64,000 bases of DNA from Scenedesmus sp. ARA3 (lineage: Eukaryota > Chlorophyta > Chlorophyceae > Sphaeropleales > Scenedesmaceae), in NCBI GenBank assembly GCA_004335835.1, contig RWJK01001640.1:1-64000 (forward strand). The letters run 5' to 3'. A model generated the notes under the pieces. That model saw only the letters and a list, made by a program, of their open reading frames with translations, was not told the DNA's origin and made no database searches. Below are positions 22,601 through 33,228 of this stretch, piece by piece. The translations under genes were made by a program, and so were the position numbers. Every line of letters begins with the position of its first letter. The first letter of the stretch is position 1.

Positions 22601-24390
22601 TGTTACTCCATTGGCTGCATTACATACCGTACTGTTGGCTGCACCAGTTTTCACCTCTGCCTCTGCTGCCACTGTGTCTGAGCTTTGCACAATCCTACCC
22701 TCTTCACGTGGCTGCTTCTCTTTGTCACCTGCCTGGCTGACTGACACTACACATGATGTGACATCGCAACTGCTACTGCCTGAAGTCATCTTCACATCTG
22801 GCAGTGTAGTTGCAGCAGAGCCTGCGTGGTGCCGATCTGCGGTCTCTCCTGCTGCTGCCGATTGCTCTGCCTCCGCCGTATCCGAGTTTGTCAGCTGCAG
22901 CAGTTGGACTTCCTTGCAGCTCAGCTGCTGCTGCAGCTGCTGGCTTGCCTGGCCATTGATGCTGCCGGTTCTCGCACCACTGCCGCTCCAGCTGGTGCAC
23001 AGCAACTCGCATGCACCCCCAAACGGCCACTGCTGCTGTCCTTGCTGTTGCCCAGCAATCCTGCGTGCTATGCTAGCTGCTCCCTGCCCAGCAAACGGGC
23101 TGCTACTGCTGCTGTGAAAGGGGCTGCCAGCGGCTATTTGGGCTGCAAAGACGGACACATCGGCTGACATGCTGTGGCCTCTCGCCAAGCCGCCAGGACT
23201 ACCAAATACAGCCGCTGCTCCGCCTGCATACGGGCTGCCACTTGAGACAGCGCTTGCTGGTGTGCCAGGGCCAATGCTGTAGCTGTTCCTCCGCCTGGCT
23301 GCTGCTTTCCTGTGGATGACCTGCAGGCATACGGCAGTCGCCAAACATTAAGCAGCTTGCACACACACTTCAAACAGCAGCATGCCACTGCCATTGCTGT
23401 AATCTTGATGCTATGCAAAGCGTTGAACCAGCAAATCTGCAACCACTCAGCAAGCTGCAGCTTCTGCCGCTGTTGCCTGCCCCGGCTGCAACTCGCCTTC
23501 ATCGCATACACTGTCTGGTCCTCTGTATCTAGCACCAGCTTGACTGTGCCATGCGCCCCTCTTCCCAGGTCCTTGATGATTAGGTACTGGTTCACAAACA
23601 CATTTCCCTGCAGGAGCAGTACACCAGGCAGGTGCTTCACACAGACATGTAACGTGGTGGGACATGGGCCCTGGAAGCAGTGTTTAGCAACTGCACTGCC
23701 TGCATGGCTTCTGCTTTTTGCCCTACTTGTGCTGGGTGGGTTCCTGCAAGGCTTGCTGTATCCAGGCCACTGATGCCTTGCCCAGCTGGACTCAACATAT
23801 AGTAGGCTACTGCTCGCAGGACAACTGAACACCAGTGCAGAGGGATGTGCACGACGCTTGCTCTTTCTGCAAAGAAGCAGATACGGCAAGGTTCAGCACT
23901 TGCTCACTTTCAGCTTGTCCACTACCAGGCGGGGTGTTTCTCGGACCTCTGCTGTCTCTGAGGTGACCCTGGTGGTCCTGATGGCAGAGACGCGCGGCAG
24001 TGCAGCATGCTGCACAGAGGTCCGCCCCAGCCATGGCTGGCCAACTGCATCAGCAGCAACCAGTCATTGCAAGGGTGCCAAGGTAGGCATTTAAGCGAGC
24101 AGAGCTGATCCCAAAGTGTGCAAAGGGTGTTACGTTACCATACGCGCTGCTTTACGCTGCTGCAGGCCAGTGGTTGTGGCAAGAAGAGGCAGGAAAGGCA
24201 GACACTCTGGCACGATGCTATCCAGCTGCAGCATGCGTGATGTAGGGCCTGTTCAGGCTGCGCTCCAGTACCTGATTTGCTGCTCTTCTCAACTCCTTGT
24301 CCTGCAGCAGCTGCTGCAACAGAGGGGCCAGCTCCTGCTGGCCCCTCTGCTCCAAGGTTGCCGTGAGAACGCTGCCTTGTTCTGTGGGAC
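16948..24390 (-). CDS. GRIK/CaMKK-type protein kinase fused to a split cyclic-nucleotide-binding-like domain
   Basis: In-frame exons: 24390-24272 (5' end unresolved), one ending at 23908, 23607-23497, 23320-22199, 22018-21888, 21671-21542, 21314-21164, 20958-20801, 20576-20427, 20280-19192, 19016-18889, 18688-18536, 18451-18233, 17986-16948. From the ATP loop on it is about 1,525 residues. Kinase features: VRETP then [12 protein letters not shown] lysine, [25 protein letters not shown] (HGD is typical of plant GRIKs), [13 protein letters not shown] and HPWV. CaMKK/GRIK kinases activate SnRK1/AMPK by T-loop phosphorylation. About 330 low-complexity residues are inserted between kinase subdomains II and III, where CaMKKs carry their short RP insert. 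The C-terminal part has [20 protein letters not shown] (start of a CNBD). It is interrupted by about 470 residues before [20 protein letters not shown]. Kinase activity is likely; nucleotide binding is doubtful. The N-terminus is incomplete. Confidence 0.8.
19593..19629 (-). repeat. Coding poly-Gln run in the kinase/CNBD gene
   Basis: Pure CAG on the coding strand gives about 12 Gln inside the long insert that splits the CNBD. Its place in an unconserved insert suggests it is tolerated repeat expansion. Confidence 0.85.
23491..23500 (-). other. Non-canonical GC donor (ATGAAG|GCGAGT) of the kinase gene
   Basis: The ATP-loop exon must end at the Lys of YAMK (23497) to join the next exon, which begins [10 protein letters not shown]. 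The donor there is GCGAGT, not GT. The acceptor is a normal TGCAG at 23321. GC-AG introns are a known minor class; the family alignment around AMK-VI fixes the junction. Confidence 0.65.
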
Positions 24391-25670
24391 CTGTAGGAGT
24401 CAATCGTTCATCAGATGCAGCTAAAGCACGGGTATGACCTACAGGTGGCCTCCTGGGGGTGCTGTAAGGTGGAACAGCTGCATCTGCTGGGCACCTACTT
24501 TCTTTCTACAAACGAACTGTCTGAAGTGCTGTGCCCACCCAGGCAGGATGCCGAGCAACCTATGCTGAACTACTGTTCTAGGTACTCAAACAGCATCCTG
24601 GTTTACAGCAGCCCAGCGAGGAGTAATCGAAGCTGGTGTAAAGCTCAAATGTATGCCAGCAGTGCTGAGCAGCAACTTGCACACCGGACGAGGCTGGCAG
24701 TGCAAACTTCAGGCGGCAAGAACGTCGTCGTCTGTTACATCAGTGTTTTTAGAAAGAACTCAGGCATGCAGTCATCCGCAGTTGCACTGATGGGTAGGTC
24801 TGAGCATTTCAAACAGGTCAAAGTCCTTCCATTCGTGGACATCGCGTCAAACACTTCAACTAGATGATTATACGCAGTCGTGGTAACAGTCAACGTGTCA
24901 TACAGCTCGCTCGACTGGATTGGTTGCACTGCAGTGCAACCACAGCTGTGCTGGTAACATACCAGCGATCTCAAAAGCCTTGTATGATCATGATGACTAT
25001 TTACGTGATCAGTTTAAACCTTTAACTGGAACAAATTGCATCATACTCAATGGGCATAGGGACGATGCCAAAGCTGTGCAAGGAAACATACTTTACAGCA
25101 ACAGCTGCTCTTGTTAATGTTTCGCAATACAAAGACAATAATTTTTGGTCGTGACAGAGGCGAGATCTGCGAGAAGTAGCGCAACAAGCCTGTCAGTGCA
25201 GCGATCTGACATGCAAGGTTCGCCACCATGCCCTTGGCGAACGTGTTGCAGGTGCATGTGATGATGTTAGCAAAACCTTTAATACAGCAAATTGAACAGC
25301 CCTTAGTCCGTAATAGCATGCGTAACCGAGTTGAAAGCCAACAGGTGGGTCTTGATCCAAAGCACTGTGGAAGCACGGGCGCTGCCGTGAGGTTTGCAGG
25401 CCTAGTAAAGGTTTTCATAAAAAAGCTTTGGTACTTGGAACAACAGCTTGGTATGTGCCGGCATGGAAAACATCAGCATCCGTTGGCGGGACGTTCATCC
25501 TGACGCGCGCAGTTGTCGATGGCTGCTGTAGCACAGCAGCTATACTGAACTTTGTTGATGTTGATTTTGTAGGCATGAAATCCCTGGGTATGTGGCAGAC
25601 AGGCGCCACCTGTCATGCAGGGGGCCCTGCATGCACACCAGTGTGTGCTGGGGTACCCAAGAGCTACAGC
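24391..25670. other. Divergent region between the kinase and fatty acyl-CoA reductase genes
   Basis: This separates the 5' part of the kinase gene (minus) from the start of the reductase (plus), so it should hold both promoters and possibly a first kinase exon. No other gene is evident; open frames here lack recognisable content. Confidence 0.45.
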
Positions 25671-26269
25671 ATGAAGGCCGAACTGGAAGGAGCCACGATC
25701 CTCATCACTGGAGCAACCGGATACATTGGCAGCGTGGTGTTAGAGCAGCTGCTGCGCACAACCAACTGCGCTGCAGTGTACCTACTGCTGCGGCCCAAGG
25801 GCAAGGCACCAGTTCAGGCCAGGGCAGAAGCACTGCTGAAGGGTGCACTATTTCACAAGGTGCGCTGACGTGCCTTTCTTAATGTTCAGTGCACACCAGT
25901 ATACACCCAGCCACGACAATTCTTGTAAATCCTACATCGCTGAGTTCTGCTGCCTCACCAGCAACTGTTGCAGCAGCAGTTGGACACGTACTATGTCATC
26001 GTCATCACGTACTATGTCGATGACAACTCAGTCCAAACGTCACCAGCTGTTGATCCATTGCAATCACATGCTGCTGTGCTGCACCGCCGTTGCTGCTACT
26101 GCAGGTGCGCAGCAGCGAGAAGCTGGTGCAGAAGGTGCACGTGGTGGCTGGCGACATCAGCCTTCCCGGCCTGGGGCTGTCTGATGCTGACCGTGCTACG
26201 CTGCTGCACAGCGTGGACTACATCATCCACTGTGCGGCAGACATCCGGCTGGAGGCTGACATGCAGGTG

Positions 26270-26310
<41 letters not shown>

Positions 26311-26732
26311 GTGGGCATTTGCCAGACTGTGGGGTGATCAGCTGGCACAGCTAACCTTGTAAGATGAGCCCAACTACTACCCTAAAGCGAATACCTGCAA
26401 GCTGAACAGGCTGCCTCACAAATGCATATTCCGTTATTCAAGATCATAGCTCACAGCTGGTGATGACGCACGCATGCTGCCAGCCGCTTGAAATTATATG
26501 CTGGGATGCATTGCATGCATTGCAGGAGACGCTGTCTGCCAACTTTGAGGGCACACGCAAGGTGCTGGAGCTGGCAGCAGCAGCAGGTCACCTGAAGGCG
26601 CTGGTGCACGTCAGCTCCGCGTTTGTCAACATGAACCAGCCGCGCAGCAGCATCGTGGATGAGCAGGTGTACCCGCTCAAGTATGGGCACCAGGCAGTTG
26701 ATGTGGAGGAGCTGGCACAGGTGAGCCGCATG

Positions 26733-26765
<33 letters not shown>

Positions 26766-29700
26766 TGTTAACCTAAAGCGGATGTTTGGGCCCGCCGGAG
26801 AGAGCAGCGTGGACCGCAGCAGGGTGCGCAATGAAATACACTTGCCACAGTATGCAAGAGTAGCCTACATCTAGTTGGTGGCAGGTCCATTTGATGGTGA
26901 TGCCACACGGCAGTTGTAGGGAGGCTGCTTCACGATGCTACTGCAAAGAAGTAAGCAGGTGGTCAACCAGCATGCTGCTGTTGTGCTGCTGTCCCTGCAG
27001 GAGCTGCTGGCCCTGCCCAAGCCTGATGCCAACAGCCGTGCCGCCACCCTGCTGCAGCGCTGGCACTTCCCCAACACCTACACACTGGTGCGCAACCTGG
27101 CTTACCACGCAAGATCACATGCACACAATACTGTGCAGCTCAATCCTGCAGAATGACTGTTTGTTTGGACATTGCGTGTGGGTTGGCACCCGCAATGCCA
27201 CCTGCATTGTCCTACCAACCTAATGCTCGTAAAGTCCCGCTGAAAACTGCCGGCAAACACGTGTACATGCATCATGTGCTGCAACAGCAAGCCCTGCCTA
27301 TGTAAATTAACGATCAGCATCACGCTTACTTGCTTGCTGCTGCTGCCTCCGGCAGGGCAAGCACATGTCGGAGCAGCTGGTGGCGCGCTACCAGGCCAAG
27401 CAGCAGCTGCCTGTTGCCATTGTGCGGCCCAGCCTTGTGTCAGCCATTGCGGGTGAGCAAACGCTGCAGCTGCTGACATACGCTGTAGATGGCAGAAGGT
27501 GGAATGATTGATCAGCTGGAAGCCCAGCAATTGGTCTTGCGCCCTGCAGTGAAGGCTGCACACGCCCTGCATGTACCATAACATCCTTAGGGTTCTTACA
27601 AGCCTTGCCCAAGCTCTCTCTGGCAGCTGGCATGTGCCAGCCTTCTTAAGTACACTACTGAACCACCGCGCTGCACCTGTTGTTCTGACACTCTCTTGCA
27701 GGAGAGCCCTACCCAGGCTATGCAGGCAATTGGGCAGGCCCAATTGGCGGAGCAGCAGCCATGGCCATCGGTATGTTTGACTGCCTTGAGTCAGTGGCCA
27801 GCCAGCCAAACGGCGTCTGGGACATAGTGCCCTGCGATCTGGTCGCAAGCGCCATCATTGCTGCTGCTGCTGCCACATCAGCTGGTGTAGCCGCCAGCAT
27901 TAGTAAGGCTACGGGGTCTGGCAGCATTGCAGGGACTGCAGTGGATGCAGCGGTGGTGCTGGGGCGCCCGCATGCGTTTGTGTCGGAAGGGCTTACAGCA
28001 GCAGTGGCAGCAGCAGCAGCAGGCGCAGCAGCAGGGGTGTGCGGCAGGGTGCACGTGTGGAAGCCGACTTGCAGTGCTGCTGCCAAGCTGCATCACGCAG
28101 CAGCAGCAGCAGACAAAGCAGCTGCAGCGTGCGCCCGCTCTGATGACACAGCAATGCACTCGTGCGGGGGCAGCAGCAGCAACAGCAGCAGCAGCAGCGG
28201 TCCCCTGACAGACCTCACTGTCAGGATTGTGGCGCATGGCAGTGACAGCAGCCACAGGGCAAGCAGCAGTGCCAGCAGCAGCACCAGTAGCCCAAGGCTG
28301 CTGCACTGTTTACCGGCCTGCAGTGAAGGTGCTCAGAGCGACAGTGTGGGTGGCGAGCACGCTGCTCTGCCGCTGCTGATTGTGCATGCTGGTAAGCATC
28401 TGGGGAGCTCTGCTGTCACAAGGACGATGATGCTGACTGAATGGTGTTCAGTCGATCATCATGCAGCTTGCAAAGATGAGGCAGTCATTGGGTGTAGCAC
28501 TTGGCACAGGAAACCAGAAGGTTGCTTGGCTTAAACAGCAGCCAGATGTTTGACTCCTTTTATGCACCTCAATGCAGCCACGTTGCACTGCTAGCCCGCC
28601 ACGCAGTGGAGCCTGCAGCATGTGTCTGCTGAGGCTGATATGCTGCTGTTTTTGTGCTGCTGTGTTGCCGTGCAGCCACCAGCAGCAGCTACCCACTGGT
28701 GCTGTCTGAGGGCTGGAACACCAACCTGGACTTCCTGCAGGCACACCCGCCGCCCTTCAGGTNNNNNNNNNNNNNNNNNNNNNNNNNNNNNNNNNNNNNN
28801 NNNNNNNNNNNNNNNNNNNNNNNNNNNNNNNNNNNNNNNNNNNNNNNNNNNNNNNNNNNNNNNNNNNNNNNNNNNNNNNNNNNNNNNNNNNNNNNNNNNN
28901 NNNNNNNNNNNNNNNNNNNNNNNNNGGAACACCAACCTGGACTTCCTGCAGGCACACCCGCCGCCCTTCAGGTGAGACTGCTGCTGCTTTGTGTTGCTTC
29001 TGGCTGCTTGTGGGGGTGCTGGTTGGGGAAGCGTTGTTGGTCCGTTGCGCTCTTGGCTGTAGATTCATGCGCGTTCACTCTGTGGGGCTGCACGTGCATC
29101 CCCACATCACACGTGCATTGCCAGTCCCTTTGCTTGGAGGATGCATTTGTGCAGCTGCATGCACCTCATGTCCGACAGAGTCTGCAGAACTCATCAAATA
29201 CCAGCATGCTGGTTTTGCTGCTGCAGCTGTACATGCCGCACTGACGTTTATTGTTTCGTGGTACCTGAATACGCATTGCACTTGCAGGATCAGCTTCAAG
29301 CACCCCGGCAGGATGGATGCCACATTCGAACCCTCGGATGCTGCCGTGCTCGCGCACCGGCGCAGCATGGGCCGGCGCGTGCGCACCGTCGCGGCGCTGC
29401 TGCGCCTCGTCGGCCGCACGCGCGAGGCCAAAAAGCTGCAGGTGGGCTACGAAACGTTCTGCGTGGTCAACAACAGCAAGACCGACAAGGATTTGACTTT
29501 TTCCACACGTGCGCTGGTGGCGCTCGAGGCAGCACTCGCGCCGGGAGATGCGAGCGACAATCTGCTGGTATGGAGGCCGGCAACAGGCCGCACTGGCGGC
29601 AGCAGCAGTGAGGCGAAGCAGCAGCTGCAGGGCGGCGAGGCAGCAGGCGCTGCAGCAGCTGCTGCTGCGGTGCGTTGCGCAGCACACCTGGCACCAGTAG

Positions 29701-29963
29701 GGGGCGACCTTGTGTGGCGGCGCTACCTGCATACGCAGATGGCAGGAGTGTACCGCATGCTGTTTGGAGCAGTGCCTGAGCAGGCCAGCACAGCAGCAGC
29801 AGCAGCAGCAGGAGGAGGGGAGGCTGGTGGGAAGGAGGCCAATTCCTGCAAGCAGTGCTGCAGCAGCAAGTGCTGCAAGAAGTGCTGCAGCAGGCAAGGC
29901 AAGCAAGGCAAGGCAAGTGCAGCAGGGCGCAGCGTGCAGCATGACTTTAAATTCATCAAATGA
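25671..29963 (+). CDS. Fatty acyl-CoA reductase (alcohol-forming), eight exons
   Basis: Exons 25671-25859, 26105-26266, 26526-26720, 27001-27087, 27356-27452, 27702-28391, 28676-28760 and 29288-29963 join in frame to 726 residues. The product should reduce acyl-CoA to primary fatty alcohol with NADPH. The Rossmann motif is TGATGYIG (residues ~12-19). Further family signatures are IIHCAADIRLE, a YxxxK catalytic pair in NTYTLGK, VAIVRPSLV and GEPYPGYAGNWAGPIGG. The last exon matches the FAR C-terminal (sterile) domain: VGYETFCVVNNSKTDKDLTF and VWRRYLHTQMAGVYRMLFG. An Ala/Ser-rich insert of about 130 residues lies before the SSYPLVLSEG strand. The end carries an odd Cys/Lys cluster (CCSSKCCKKCC). 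ATG 25671 is preferred because it gives the usual short lead before the Rossmann fold; an in-frame ATG at 25575 is possible. A 163-N gap lies in the seventh intron. Confidence 0.88.
26271..26308. repeat. (CAG)n just after a splice donor in the reductase gene
   Basis: About 12 CAG units begin five bases inside the second intron. The gene's only other trinucleotide run is the CTG tract at 26734-26760. Confidence 0.9.
26734..26760. repeat. (CTG)n in the third intron of the reductase gene
   Basis: Nine CTG units start about 13 bases after the donor at 26721. Confidence 0.9.
28715..28975. repeat. 48-bp exon end present on both sides of a 163-N gap
   Basis: The end of the seventh reductase exon (starting GGAACACCAACC) occurs at 28715 and identically at 28926, with Ns 28763-28925 between. 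Only the second copy continues into sequence that looks like intron. Either two contig ends overlap without having been merged, or there is a real tandem duplication of about 211 bp. Confidence 0.75.
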
Positions 29964-32399
29964 GGCAGCATTACGCAGCTGTCAAGCCTGTGGCAGGCTC
30001 CCAGGTCAGTTTTAAGGCGTGTGATGCAGTTTTGCTGCTGTGATCCCAGATCTCTGGAACACAGCAGGCTGCCTTTGGCGGTTGTGACAACCTATGCAGC
30101 AAGCATGCACCTACCTGAGTCGTAGAAGGCGGGGTTTTGAAGTTTGCTGCATTGAGAGGTGTGTGATGGTGCCGCCACGCAATGAACTGGTTTTGATCTG
30201 TGCAACGAATGGGGCAGGTTGGCATGTAGGATTGGATTGGCTTGCAGCACTGCGTCCAAAACTACTGTGAGCAAAGCGCAACGCTGACAGCTTCAGCAAT
30301 GATGGTGGATGCAGCCGCGGGTGCTGCGCCGACTGACGTGATGTACTACTAGTAGCACAACAAGACGGTGAACGAGATGTGCGGGGACTTCTGACAGCCG
30401 CACAAGCTATGTGGGCTACAGCAGTATGTGGGTGCAGCAGCAGCTAGTGTGTGGCAGGGGGACCCCCTGCGAGCCTTGTGGTGTAGGGGTGCTGTGTCAT
30501 CGTCTCCTCTCGAGGAGGCAACCTAATTGTTGGAGCATCCGCGCTTGTGATGGATGCTGCAGGTGGGTATGAGCACAGCCAGTGCTGTTATGTTTTGCAG
30601 GTTGACAGCTGCGGTGTGCTAGCATCTTCTTGAGATACATATACATATCATACTATGAGTCATATACGTATACGTGACGTTATGTCACCTAACTTCATTT
30701 GGCAACGGAGTGAACCACATGCTCACATGTGAGCAGGTGGCAGGCATGTGGTGTTTATACGCAAGGTGTGATTTTGTCCCCTTTTTGGCAGCTAGTGATT
30801 CCATGTTGTTTGGCAGCTACTAGTGTCATGTTGAAAGGCATACAATACAGTGCGGCCTTCTAGATATGTGAGTGAGCAATATGTTGCATGCTTTTGCAGA
30901 ATGTATTGTCTTCCATGCAATTCTTTATACTTCTAGTGCGACCCAAAGCCTTTGCAGTGCGACATTCTTGAGGAGGGTCACTTGGGCAGCTGGCAAGGAG
31001 TGGTGGCACGTGATCACTGCCAGCGACCACAGGCTGTTGACGTCATGACCCTGCAGGGTCCAGCTGGTCAGCTGGTCAGCTGTTGATGATGACTTTATCC
31101 ATGGCAAAGTCCTATGGATTGCAGGTAACAAATATTGCAGAGTTAACGCATGGCGTCACGATCCTTGTCGTGACCTCCTTACCAAGCACGTTTGCACTGC
31201 CAGACCAACTGATAAGCAGGAAGCAAGTTCCGTAACAAAAGTGTTTTACAGCTTGATGCATGATACAAGCTGCAGCACACATCAGCAGCGCATGAAGCGC
31301 CCTGCTGCTGCAGACACTTTCATACTCTTGCCGCTCGCATCGCATGTCAGAGTGCTCCCATGCACCCAGCAGCTGTTCGAACTTTGCGTGCCCACTAAAT
31401 GACGTGCTGGCACAGCGCACCATAGCAACATTCCAGAACAGACGCCGCACTCTCACATCAAGTGCAAGGCACAAACAACAACGTGCTCTGGTATAACAGC
31501 ACTGTATGACGCCCCATGCCAGAGCCAGTGGCTCTGCCGGCTGAGCCAGCCGCTTCGCTACATCCCTAACCACTGATTACACTGCCCCTGCATTGGGTGC
31601 AGCCAGTCCAAGCAGTCTAGCAGCTTCGAACAACACGCACACACCAGCACTGCTCGACGCCAAAAGCTGTCACACACTGATGCGCTCACAATACATGTTG
31701 TGGCTCAACCCACCCTCTAAACACCTGGACTTGCCATATATAACTGCCTGTCTCTCTCAGTACATGTAGACCACCTCTCACTATGTACAGTACACCCATA
31801 GATATCTCCACTGAAACACCTGCCTGGCTATGCTGAATCAGCAGATGATGAATTGCCCATAGTGCACTAAAGCCTGGTGCTGCAGTGCGCCAAACATACC
31901 AGCCACAGCACCTCACAAGCAGCAGCAACGCAACTGGTATCAAGCATGCAGCCAACCCATGCAGCGCAGCACCTGCCACAGTGCGTGCTGTGATGATCAT
32001 ACAACTTGCAAGAGCAAACTAACACTGTTGCAGGTGTGCACTGCCATTCAACGCCAGTCACACCATACCCTGAAACCTGCGATGTAAAAGCCATCCCCAG
32101 CCCCAGTCACTGACCAGTCTCCCCAACTGCTTGCTGTTGCATGTCACACAGCACACTTTCAGCCACAAGCAAGCACCACTGCATACCGCATCAAAAGCCA
32201 TGCACTGCTGTTGCTGCTGCTGCATTATCCTGCAGCACAGCCACTGCCAATGCCCCTAACGCAGCACACCGCAAGCATGACAAACCACAACGCTCCACTG
32301 CTGCCGCCATTGCTGCTACTGCCGGTGCAATGCACAGGAACCCAGCAAGCCACACCTTGCAGTTGAGCCCCTGATTATGCACACACATTCAACGTTCTA
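29964..32399. other. Intergenic stretch between reductase and starch synthase 3' ends
   Basis: The two genes converge here. I found no convincing gene; the longest open frame (minus, 31573-31112) has no recognisable motif. AT-richer sequence around 30640-30690 (TATACATATAC-like) and a perfect palindrome at 30721 are the only structures noted. Confidence 0.4.
30721..30734. repeat. Perfect 14-bp palindrome (GCTCACATGTGAGC)
   Basis: It is self-complementary over all 14 bases, in the intergenic region 3' of the reductase. It could be a protein-binding site or chance. Confidence 0.5.
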
Positions 32400-32423
32400 C
32401 CGCTTCAGGGCATTGCTTCAGGG

Positions 32424-32720
32424 CATGGCGACGCTGCTGTACAGCGCCACACAGTCTGCGCTGCAACAAGCTCAACAGTGTTGCTCAGCTCCTGACTGAC
32501 TGATCCAACTTGAAAAACCAAAGTCTGTGACATGCTGCGTCAGGGCGTCGCTGTGCTGCTGTAGCGCACCACGTAGCTTGCTTTTTAGCAACTGGCTCAT
32601 GGACGCACATCCAACAGCTGCAGCCTGCTGCTGCTCAAGCCCTGGGTGAACGAATGCATGGCGATGCTGTCGTAGTGCACCAAAGTTGAGCCCCTGACTG
32701 CTGGACACATACAACAGCTC
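32424..32720 (-). repeat. Degenerate copies of the starch synthase terminal coding segment, beyond the stop codon
   Basis: At about 32424-32470, 32545-32575 and 32655-32690 the minus strand resembles the final codons of the starch synthase ([13 protein letters not shown]), with mutations. They lie past the stop at 32757. They appear to be tandem duplicates of the 3' end left in the downstream flank. Confidence 0.55.
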
Positions 32721-32756
32721 TTCGGCGCGCCAAGTGCCACTGATGTCAGCATCAGT

Positions 32757-33173
32757 CTAAGGCATGGCGATGCTGTTGTACAGCGCCACGTAGTCTGCGC
32801 TGCTTCTGCTCCAGCTCAGCTCCGTGTTCATGTTGGTGGCGGACAGCTCAGTCCAGCTGGCACGCTGCTCCTTGAAGTGAGTCAGCGCCCTGCAGGGGCG
32901 GCAGAAAGGCAGGCAGGCAGGCAGGCAGGCAGGCGGTCAGCAGGAGAGACAAAGCTGTGTTCATGTTGGTGGCGGACAGCTCGGTCAAGCTGTGACGCTG
33001 CTCCTTGAAGTGCGTCAGCGCCCTGCAGGAGGAAGAAAAACAGCATCCAGGCAGGCAGACAGGCAGGCAGGCAGGCAATTAGACAGCCGTGGGTTCATGT
33101 TGGTGGCGCAAAACTCGCTCCAGCTGGCGCGCTGCTCCTTGAAGTGAGTCAGCGCCCTGCAGGAAGAGCAGCA

Positions 33174-33228
<55 letters not shown>

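Noticed and set aside
22142..23344. Treating the large Ala/Ser-rich kinase exon as a separate gene
   Set aside because: Its two ends supply kinase strand sequence in exact frame with the neighbouring exons, so it is an insert within one gene.
25428..25670. Upstream extension of the reductase from 25428
   Set aside because: The open frame there begins with GTG and has no transit-like or family-like sequence; ATG 25671 gives the standard lead to the Rossmann motif.
31112..31573. 153-codon minus-strand open frame between the reductase and starch synthase
   Set aside because: No domain, no splice partners and Cys/Ala-rich composition like other random frames here.
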